Notes under the pieces: generated by a model | Database searches by the model: none | The model's input: only the letters and a program-made list of their open reading frames with translations | Told to the model about the DNA's origin: nothing | Part shown: positions 15,376 to 20,779 of the stretch, one piece after another | Numbering within the stretch: the stretch's first letter is position 1 | How the letters are laid out: the number at the start of each line of letters is the position of its first letter | Assembly: GCA_937996755.1 (NCBI GenBank) | Contig: CALKUS010000148.1 | Span: 1-20,779, forward strand | DNA length: 20,779 nt | DNA from: an uncultured Pseudomonadota bacterium | Lineage (GTDB): Bacteria; Pseudomonadota; Gammaproteobacteria; Xanthomonadales; Ahniellaceae | Reading direction: 5' to 3' | Program-made: the position numbers and the translations under genes

Positions 15376-15418
15376 GCGCAGCCGTCGCCTGAGGGCGACG
15401 GCTGGACGCGCTCACTTC
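15369..15418 (-). repeat. Bulged hairpin element C, shared end of two convergent genes
   Basis: 50 nt. Read on the minus strand: outer stem GAAGTGAGCGC (11 bp with its complement), bulge GTCC, inner stem AGCCGTCGCC with GGCGACGGCT (10 bp), loop CTCA, then the outer complement. The TGA of the second S9 peptidase (15373-15375) and the TGA of the POT gene (15412-15414) occupy the two arms of the outer stem, both preceded by AAG. It probably acts as a two-way 3' end structure. Confidence 0.75.
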
Positions 15419-17175
15419 ACACCGTTCATCCACTTGCGGAGCAGCGGCGCGAACACCAGCGCCACGACGCCGCAGCCGACGCCGATCGCGGTCATGATCC
15501 AGAACAGGTGCGCGTAGCCGGCGGCGGCAGAGGGGAAGTCGATCGCCGTGCCCACGGCGTCGTCGAGCGCGGCGATCTTGCCGAACTGCGCCGCGAGCGT
15601 TTCCGAGAACGCCGTGGCGAGGAACCACGTGCCCATCATCAGGCTGAGCACGCTCGGCACCGAGAGCTGCGTGACGGCCGAAAGGCTCACGGGCGCGAGG
15701 CACATCTCGCCGATCTCGAGCACGAGGTACGCGAGCACGAGCCACCAGACGCTCGCGAGCGCGCCGGTCGAGCCCGCGTCGCCCGCGGCGGCGACGAGCG
15801 GCAGGAACGCCAACCCACCGAAGACGAGGCCGAGGCCGCTCTTCACCGGCTTCGACGGATCGAGCCCGCGGCGGCCCAGCCAGGCCCAGATCATCGAGAA
15901 CAGCGGCGCGAGCAGCACGATGAACATCGCGCCCAGGTAGGTGAGCGAGCCCGCGGTCTGCGGCAGCACGATGCAGTCGTGCACGAGGAACACGAGCATG
16001 AGCGCGAACACGGCCCCGAACATGAGGCGCGGCGCGTTCGAGCCCGGCGCGCGCTCCAGCCATTCGGCCGCGGCCATGAAGGACAGCGGCGCGAGCAGCA
16101 GCGACGCGATCGACCACGGCAGCGGCGTCTGGCCTTCGGGCGCGAGCAGCGCCGGCGCGACGTCCTTCGTCAGCAGGCGGTCGGTGAACGTCACCCACGA
16201 ACCGTAGGTCTGCTCGTACAGCGTGAAGAACACCAGGCACATGAAGATCATGGCGATGAGCGCGAGCATCTGCTGGCGCTGCACCGGCGTGCAGCGGTTC
16301 GCGAGGAACCACGCGAACCACGCAATGAACACCGCCATGATCGTGCACATCAGCACCATCGCGAGCGGCGCGCCGAACACCGTGCCGAAGCCGTTCGCGG
16401 CGGCCCACATCAGTGCGGCGAGCGGGAACAGCGCGAGCACGCCGCCGATGTAGGTCCATGCTTCGTGCGACAGACCCGCCGAGCGCACGGCGAGCTTCTC
16501 CGGATGCGGCGGCTCGGCGTGGCCGTGCAGGTATTTCTGGCCCCAGAGGAACATCGCGAGCCCGAGCACCATGCCGATGCCGGCGGCGCCGAAGCCGTAC
16601 TTCCAGCCGCGCGTCTCGCCGAGGTAGCCGCACACGAGCGACGCGAACAGCGCGCCCAGGTTGATGCCCGCGTAGAACAGCGAGAAGCCGGAATCGCGGC
16701 GCGGGTCGTCGCGGCGATAGAGCTTGCCGACGATCGTCGAGATGTTGGGCTTCAGGAAACCCACGCCGCCGATGATCAGCGCGAGCGAGAAGTAGAAGAC
16801 CATCAGCGCGCCCGTGTCGCGCTCGGCGACGCCGTTCGCCATGCGCGCCGCGTGTCCCTCGAACGCCATGCCGAAGTGGCCGAGGCACAGCAGGATGCCG
16901 CCGAAGACGACCGCCTTGCGCATGCCCAGCAGGCGGTCGGCGAGCATGCCGCCGATCACGGGTACGCAGTAGACGAGCCCGCCGTACGCGCCGAGCACGT
17001 CGAGGCCCGCGCGGTCGCCGAACAGGTGGTGCTTCGTGAGGTAGAGCAGCAGCAGCGCCTTCATCCCGTAGAACGAGAAGCGCTCCCACATCTCGGTGAA
17101 GAAGCAGACATACAGGCCCTTGGGGTGGCCCAGGAACTCGTCATTCAACTCGACGGAGCCGGTAATGGCAGCCAT
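15412..17175 (-). CDS. POT family di/tripeptide:H+ symporter
   Basis: Proton-coupled oligopeptide transporter (PTR2/POT family, major facilitator fold), 587 aa, inner membrane, about 14 hydrophobic segments. The family signature ExxERFxxYG is at E28-MW-E31-R32-F33-SFYG, with F35 where the first tyrosine of YYG often stands; E28 and E31 are the proton-coupling residues. It is expected to import di- and tripeptides, which matches the two exported S9 peptidases facing it. The ATG at 17175 leaves a normal N-terminus; the nearest GAGG lies rather far (about 14 nt) upstream. A REP-like hairpin sits in the leader (17195-17218). It lies 66 bp after ybdD on the same strand, so it may be part of a cstA-ybdD-POT operon. 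It ends in the stem of bulged hairpin C. Confidence 0.93.
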   Translation of the reverse strand: MAAITGSVELNDEFLGHPKGLYVCFFTEMWERFSFYGMKALLLLYLTKHHLFGDRAGLDVLGAYGGLVYCVPVIGGMLADRLLGMRKAVVFGGILLCLGHFGMAFEGHAARMANGVAERDTGALMVFYFSLALIIGGVGFLKPNISTIVGKLYRRDDPRRDSGFSLFYAGINLGALFASLVCGYLGETRGWKYGFGAAGIGMVLGLAMFLWGQKYLHGHAEPPHPEKLAVRSAGLSHEAWTYIGGVLALFPLAALMWAAANGFGTVFGAPLAMVLMCTIMAVFIAWFAWFLANRCTPVQRQQMLALIAMIFMCLVFFTLYEQTYGSWVTFTDRLLTKDVAPALLAPEGQTPLPWSIASLLLAPLSFMAAAEWLERAPGSNAPRLMFGAVFALMLVFLVHDCIVLPQTAGSLTYLGAMFIVLLAPLFSMIWAWLGRRGLDPSKPVKSGLGLVFGGLAFLPLVAAAGDAGSTGALASVWWLVLAYLVLEIGEMCLAPVSLSAVTQLSVPSVLSLMMGTWFLATAFSETLAAQFGKIAALDDAVGTAIDFPSAAAGYAHLFWIMTAIGVGCGVVALVFAPLLRKWMNGVK

Positions 17176-17194
17176 GCGCGGCAGTTGTTCCTCG

Positions 17195-17218
17195 GTGGGA
17201 GCGGCCCATGGCCGCGAT
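17195..17218 (+). repeat. REP-like palindrome
   Basis: GTGGGA head followed by GCGGCC-CAT-GGCCGC (stem 17201-17206 with 17210-17215) and a GAT foot. The layout of a GTGG-type head plus short GC-rich hairpin is that of REP elements of Pseudomonas and Xanthomonadales relatives. It lies between ybdD and the POT gene, where it could change mRNA stability within the operon. Confidence 0.7.
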
Positions 17219-17241
17219 CAGAAGGCGCCGCAACCAATGGC

Positions 17242-17427
17242 TCAGCAGCAGCGCGAGGAACCCCGACGATACCGCGCCGCCTGCCGCTCCCGGAAGAATG
17301 CGGCACGCGACGGCACAGCCCGCTCCGGATGATGCGTCCTCAGGTGCGCGACGTACGCTTCGTACGACGGCAGCCCGAGCGCAGCGCGCGCGATTTCGGC
17401 AACGCGATGCAGCGCGGCGCGGATCAC
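17242..17427 (-). CDS. ybdD: YbdD/YjiX family small protein
   Basis: 61 aa cytoplasmic protein of the YbdD/YjiX (DUF466) family, almost always encoded directly after cstA or btsT; thought to be an accessory of the pyruvate carrier. Conserved features seen: LGLPSYEAYVAHLRTHHP (17-34), FFRERQAARY (44-53) and a C-terminal RCC. The GTG start at 17427 overlaps the cstA TGA (GTGA), so translation is coupled. Length and ending match E. coli YbdD from memory. No odd features. Confidence 0.93.
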   Translation of the reverse strand: MIRAALHRVAEIARAALGLPSYEAYVAHLRTHHPERAVPSRAAFFRERQAARYRRGSSRCC

Positions 17428-19484
17428 CGCGCGGCCTCCGCGAGCGCCACGTACGGCGCCTCGCTGGACGGCCCGGGCGCGCGGCGCCAGCGCAGCGCCG
17501 CGCGGATGCCCAGCAAGGCGAGCGCGAGCATGATCGCGAGGAACGCGAGCGCGAGCGATGCGTTGATCCAGTCGTTCGCGACGATGCGTTGCATGTCGGC
17601 CGCGCTCGCCGCGGGCGCGATGACTTCGCCGCGCGCCGCCGCGTCCCCGAACTTCTTCGCATGCACGAGGAAGCCGATGCGCGGGTCCTCGGAAAACACC
17701 TTCATGTACGCCGCGCTCGCGGTGCAGATGATGATCCAGAGCGTGGGCACGATCGTGATCGCCGCCCATCGGCCGCGGCCCGAGCGGACGAGCGCGACGC
17801 TGCAGTAGGTCAGCGCCATGCCCGCCAGCATCTGGTTCGCGATGCCGAACAGCGGCCACAGGCTGTTGATGCCGCCGAGCGGATCGACGACGCCCTGGTA
17901 GAGGAACCAGCCCCAGCCGCCGACGCAGAGTGCGGTCGCGAGCACGTTCGCCCACCAGCTTTCGGTCGCGCGCAGCGGCGCGTACATGCTGCCGAGCAGG
18001 TCCTGGATCATGAAACGGCCGACGCGCGTGCCGGCGTCGACCGTGGTGAGGATGAACAGCGCCTCGAACAGGATCGCGTAGTGGTACCAGAACGCGACCA
18101 TGCCCTCGCCGCCGAACAGCGAACCGAGGATCTGCGCCATCCCGACCGCGAGCGTCGGTGCGCCGCCGGCGCGCGAGAGGATCGTGCCTTCGCCCACTTC
18201 CTTCGCGACGTTCGCGAGCGTTTCGGGCGTGACCACGAAGCCCCATTGCGAGATGGCCTGCGCGGCGGATTCGACGCTCGTGCCGATCAGCGCAGCCGGG
18301 GAGTTCATCGCGAAGTAGACGCCGGGCTGCAGCACGGCCGCGGCGATCAGCGCCATGATCGCGACGAACGCCTCCGTCAGCATTCCGCCGTAGCCGATCG
18401 CGCGCAGGTGCGCCTCGTTCGCGACCATCTTCGGCGTGGTGCCGGAAGCGACGAGCGCGTGGAAACCGGACACCGCGCCGCACGCGATCGTGATGAAGAG
18501 GAACGGGAACAGCGGTCCCGCCCACACGGGGCCCGTGCCGTCGACGAACTTCGTGGTCGCGGGCATCGACAGCTGCGGCGCGACGGCGACGATCGCCGCG
18601 GCGAGCAGCACCACCGTGCCGATCTTCAGGAACGTCGAGAGGTAATCGCGCGGCGCGAGCAGGAGCCACACGGGCAGCACGGCGGCGACGAAGCCGTAGC
18701 CGATCAGCAGCCACGCGAGCGCCTTCGCGTCGAACGAGAACAGCGGGCCCCACGCGGGATCGGCTGCCACGCGTCCGCCGACCGCGATCGCGAGCAGCAG
18801 CAGCACGAGGCCGATCGCCGTGACCTCGAGCACGCGACCCGGGCGGATCCAGCGCACGTACACGCCCATGAACAGCGCGATCGGGATGGTCATCGCGACG
18901 GTGAACGTGCCCCACGGGCTGTTCGCGAGCGCCTTCACGACGATCAGCGCAAGCACGGCGAGCAGCAGAACCATGATCATCAATATTCCGATCATCGCCA
19001 CGACGCCCGCGGCATGGCCGAGCTCGCTGCGGATCATGTCGCCCAGCGTGCGGCCGTCGCGGCGCGTGGACAGGAAGAGCACCGTGAAGTCCTGCACGGC
19101 ACCGGCGAAGACGACGCCGACGAGGATCCAGATCGTGCCGGGCAGGTAACCCATCTGCGCCGCGAGCACCGGGCCGATCAGCGGGCCGGCGCCCGCGATC
19201 GCCGCGAAGTGGTGGCCGAACAGCACGCCTTTCGACGTGGGCACGTAGTCGAGCCCGTCGTTGCGGCGGATCGCGGGCGTCGCGCGCGTCGGGTCGATGC
19301 CGAGCGCGTGGTTCGCGATCCAGCGCGCGTAGAAGCGGAACGCGATCGCGAACGTCGCGAGCGCCGCCGCCAGCAGCCAGATCGCGTTGATCGATTCGCC
19401 GCGCGACAGCGCCAGCCGTCCCAGCGCGAGCGCGCCGCCCACGGCGACCAGCAGCCAGCCGAATTTTGCTGCAATGCCGCGCAT
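17424..19484 (-). CDS. cstA: Carbon starvation protein CstA (pyruvate/peptide transporter)
   Basis: Inner-membrane carrier of the CstA/BtsT family (686 aa, about 16-18 hydrophobic segments). E. coli members import pyruvate and were first linked to peptide use in carbon starvation. Hallmark stretches: GVLFGHHFAAIAGAGPLIGP, AGAVQDF, IACGAVSGFHALVASGTTPK (near the middle), GGEGMVAFWYHYAILFEALF and GINSLWPLFGIANQMLA. Start at 19484 is fixed by a GGGAGGG Shine-Dalgarno (19491-19497) and the normal family N-terminus; the frame stays open for another 228 codons upstream but crosses the divergent gene. It overlaps ybdD by GTGA. A TTGACC/CACGCT promoter lies upstream. In the cell it would act with the peptide carrier and peptidases next to it. 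Confidence 0.95.
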   Translation of the reverse strand: MRGIAAKFGWLLVAVGGALALGRLALSRGESINAIWLLAAALATFAIAFRFYARWIANHALGIDPTRATPAIRRNDGLDYVPTSKGVLFGHHFAAIAGAGPLIGPVLAAQMGYLPGTIWILVGVVFAGAVQDFTVLFLSTRRDGRTLGDMIRSELGHAAGVVAMIGILMIMVLLLAVLALIVVKALANSPWGTFTVAMTIPIALFMGVYVRWIRPGRVLEVTAIGLVLLLLAIAVGGRVAADPAWGPLFSFDAKALAWLLIGYGFVAAVLPVWLLLAPRDYLSTFLKIGTVVLLAAAIVAVAPQLSMPATTKFVDGTGPVWAGPLFPFLFITIACGAVSGFHALVASGTTPKMVANEAHLRAIGYGGMLTEAFVAIMALIAAAVLQPGVYFAMNSPAALIGTSVESAAQAISQWGFVVTPETLANVAKEVGEGTILSRAGGAPTLAVGMAQILGSLFGGEGMVAFWYHYAILFEALFILTTVDAGTRVGRFMIQDLLGSMYAPLRATESWWANVLATALCVGGWGWFLYQGVVDPLGGINSLWPLFGIANQMLAGMALTYCSVALVRSGRGRWAAITIVPTLWIIICTASAAYMKVFSEDPRIGFLVHAKKFGDAAARGEVIAPAASAADMQRIVANDWINASLALAFLAIMLALALLGIRAALRWRRAPGPSSEAPYVALAEAAR

Positions 19485-19490
19485 GTACCG

Positions 19491-19497
19491 CCCTCCC
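19491..19497 (-). promoter_or_regulatory. Shine-Dalgarno that fixes the cstA start
   Basis: GGGAGGG on the minus strand, 6 nt before the ATG at 19484. Rules out the longer in-frame reading. Confidence 0.75.
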
Positions 19498-19510
19498 GAG
19501 GCCGGCGAGT

Positions 19511-19540
19511 AGCGTGTGACTTCGGGGGCGTCCGGGTCAA
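19511..19540 (-). promoter_or_regulatory. Candidate promoter of cstA
   Basis: On the minus strand, TTGACC (19535-19540) matches the -35 consensus at 5 of 6 bases; CACGCT (19511-19516) follows after 18 bp as a weak -10. The predicted start near 19504 gives a leader of about 20 nt containing the Shine-Dalgarno. No CRP-site palindrome is evident. Confidence 0.4.
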
Positions 19541-19552
19541 CGGGGCCGGTGT

Positions 19553-19558
19553 TAGCAT
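19553..19558 (+). promoter_or_regulatory. Candidate -10 box for the third S9-type gene
   Basis: TAGCAT within GTTAGCATCGCGGCC. It would start transcription near 19565, about 23 nt before the ATG at 19588. It shares the TAnnnT pattern and the following CGC with the boxes before rmlB, the 4501 gene and the first peptidase. Confidence 0.4.
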
Positions 19559-19587
19559 CGCGGCCTTTCCCGTCCCGGACACCCACC

Positions 19588-20361
19588 ATGCGCCTGCTCG
19601 TAGCCCTCGTGCTCGCGTCGACCGCCGCAGCGGCCCACGCCGAAAGCCATCCATTCAACGTACGCGACCTCGTGACGATGGATCGCGTGAGCGACCCGCG
19701 CCTGTCGCCCGACGGCAAGTGGATCGCGTTCCAGCTGCGCGAAACCGACATGGCGGCGAACAAGGGCCAGAACTCGATCTGGCTGCGCGCAGCCGACGGC
19801 GGCGGCGAGGCGAAGCGACTGACCTCGAAGGAGCTCGCCGCGAACACGCCGCGCTGGTCGCCGGACGGAAAATCCATCCTGTTCCTCTCGGCGAAGGACG
19901 GCTCGCAGCAGGTCTGGCGCATGTCGCCCGACGGCTCGGGCGCGAAGGCCGTGACGAAGCTGCCGGTCGACGTCGGCACGTTCATGGTCGCCCCGGACGG
20001 CAAGTCGATCGCGCTCACGGCCGAGGTGTTCCCGGACTGCGACCTCGCGTGCACCGCGAAGCGCGATGCCGATCGCGCGAAGGACCCGGCGACCGGCCAG
20101 CTGTTCGACAAGATCTTCATCCGCCACTGGGACACGTGGGCGAACGGCAAGCGCTCGCAGCTGTTCATCGCGCACGACCAGCCGACGCACCTCGATGGCC
20201 GCTACACTGTCATCGGGCGAGTGATCGCCGAGGATCTCGATGTGATCGACGCGCTCTGGCCGTACGATGGGATCACCAAGATCGAGGTGCTCACCGAGCG
20301 GCCCGCGACCGCCGGCGATCAGGCCGGCGGGGAGGCAGGTTCGTCCCGCACGCCGGAGTAG
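19588..20361 (+). pseudogene. Chimeric ORF: S9 peptidase N-terminus joined to a cyclophilin tail
   Basis: 257 aa. Residues 1-18 are a signal peptide (cleavage near AHA-ES), and about 22-189 are the start of an S9-type peptidase propeller (DPRLSPDGKWIAF, RWSPDGKSILFLS, FIRHWDTWANGKRSQLF). The S9 hydrolase domain with its Ser-Asp-His triad is missing. From about residue 190 the protein reads as the end of a cyclophilin-type peptidyl-prolyl isomerase: SQLFIAHDQPTHLDGRYTVI then GRVIAEDLDVIDAL and KIEVL. The words SQLFIA fit both families, so the join is probably at 20155-20172. Codon choice changes there too (GGG CGA GTG, GAT CTC GAT). It is either a deletion fusion or a contig join; neither half can work as an enzyme. 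The last 43 bp overlap the Uma2 gene on the other strand. Confidence 0.75.
20309..20330. terminator. Hairpin at the convergent 3' ends
   Basis: CCGCCGGC-GATCAG-GCCGGCGG, perfect 8 bp stem with a 6 nt loop. The Uma2 stop codon lies in the loop. No T-tract on either side. Confidence 0.45.
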
Positions 20362-20779
20362 AGCTCGCGCAGGGAGAGCTGTAGGCCCAGGGACGGCAGC
20401 TGGATGGTGGGGTTCTCGTCATCGGACACGCGCAAGCTCCACGTCGCATCGACCTGGCGCGTGTACACCTCGACGATTCGATTGGCCTGGGAGATGAGCA
20501 CGTAGTCGACCAGGGAAGGGATCGAACGATAGCCAGCAAACTTGTCGCCGCGATCGAAGCGCTCGGTGCTCTCGCTCAATACCTCGACCACGAGGATGGG
20601 GTTGCTCAGCACGTCGTTGCTGCCCTCGTAGGTCTGCATGGCCCCGCACACGACACTGACATCGGGATAGACGAACCCGCGCGACAGCGGCACGTGGACC
20701 TTGGCATCCGCGCTGAGCACCCGGCACGGCCGGTCGCGCAAGGCCGAATGGAGCATGGCCCCGATGTTCATCGACAGCA
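20319..20779 (-). CDS. Uma2 family protein (PD-(D/E)XK nuclease fold), 5' end beyond window
   Basis: Uma2 (DUF820) family, restriction-endonuclease-like fold; cellular role of the family is unclear. Visible from MNIGAMLHSALRDRP onward with the family core YPDVSVVCG, then ILVVEVLSESTERFDRGDK, and KFAGYRSIPSLVDYVLISQ. The catalytic pattern is PD in YPDV, then E-V-L in VEVLS with the following D-x-x-x-K (DRGDK). The ATG at 20771 is not the true start: the family has about 40-60 more residues before this point, and the frame is open to the window end. G+C is about 57-65% in the lines I counted, against about 70% or more elsewhere, and A/T-ending codons are commoner, suggesting transfer or a different source genome. 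Confidence 0.85.
   Translation of the reverse strand, partial: LSMNIGAMLHSALRDRPCRVLSADAKVHVPLSRGFVYPDVSVVCGAMQTYEGSNDVLSNPILVVEVLSESTERFDRGDKFAGYRSIPSLVDYVLISQANRIVEVYTRQVDATWSLRVSDDENPTIQLPSLGLQLSLRELYSGVRDEPASPPA

Noticed and set aside
19485..20168. N-terminal extension of CstA by 228 codons
   Set aside because: It runs through the divergent promoter and the oppositely oriented S9-type gene; a strong Shine-Dalgarno and the family N-terminus place the start at 19484.
17208..20384. 1058-codon plus-strand frame, and 15508-17808 plus
   Set aside because: Antisense to the POT, ybdD and cstA genes; composition rich in Arg, Glu, Asp and His, with no recognisable domain.

Overview
The window is about 70% G+C with dense, mostly short-spaced genes. 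Several features point to a gammaproteobacterium of the Lysobacterales (Xanthomonadales): a dTDP-rhamnose cluster in the order rmlB-A-C-D followed by a bifunctional manC/xanB, a BaeSR-type two-component pair, two tandem S9 peptidases, a peptide symporter, a cstA-ybdD pair and spacers full of REP-like palindromes. The genus cannot be fixed from the sequence. There are no rRNA or tRNA genes, no CRISPR array and no recognisable insertion sequence.

Layout. (1) 1-852, minus: Ser/Thr protein kinase, C-terminus cut by the window edge. (2) 1167-3310, plus: baeS-baeR overlapping pair. (3) 3393-10858, plus: rmlB, a large secreted propeller-like protein of unknown function, then rmlA-rmlC-rmlD-manC with stop/start overlaps or a 9 bp gap. 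Together these make dTDP-L-rhamnose and GDP-mannose for LPS O-antigen or exopolysaccharide. (4) 10838-11264: a non-coding block packed with hairpins and repeats. (5) 11265-15375, plus: two paralogous exported S9 prolyl-oligopeptidase-family peptidases. (6) 15412-19484, minus: cstA (pyruvate/peptide carbon-starvation transporter), ybdD and a POT-family di/tripeptide:H+ symporter, convergent with the peptidases. Regions 5 and 6 read as a peptide-scavenging module: exported peptidases release small peptides, the POT carrier imports them and CstA imports pyruvate or similar carbon. (7) 19588-20361, plus: a third S9-type propeller start that changes abruptly, near 20155-20172, into the tail of a cyclophilin. 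(8) 20319-20779, minus: a Uma2-family nuclease-fold gene cut by the right edge. The stretch after about 20170 has lower G+C and different codon choice, so it is either foreign DNA or an assembly join.

The most interesting structure is in the spacers. Three 48-50 nt elements (10891-10938, 11036-11084, 15369-15418) fold into the same unusual shape: an outer stem of 9-11 bp, a one-sided 4-5 nt bulge, an inner stem of exactly 10 bp following AGCNGYCGCC, and a 4-5 nt loop. The outer arms differ in sequence but stay fully paired, so the shape is kept by compensatory change. They lie beside a second set of hairpins with a CATCCATG core, a 16-19 bp hairpin holding the manC stop codon in its loop, and a REP-like unit at 17195-17218. 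Two of these palindromes have become the coding tail of the second peptidase, and one bulged element supplies the stop codons of two convergent genes.
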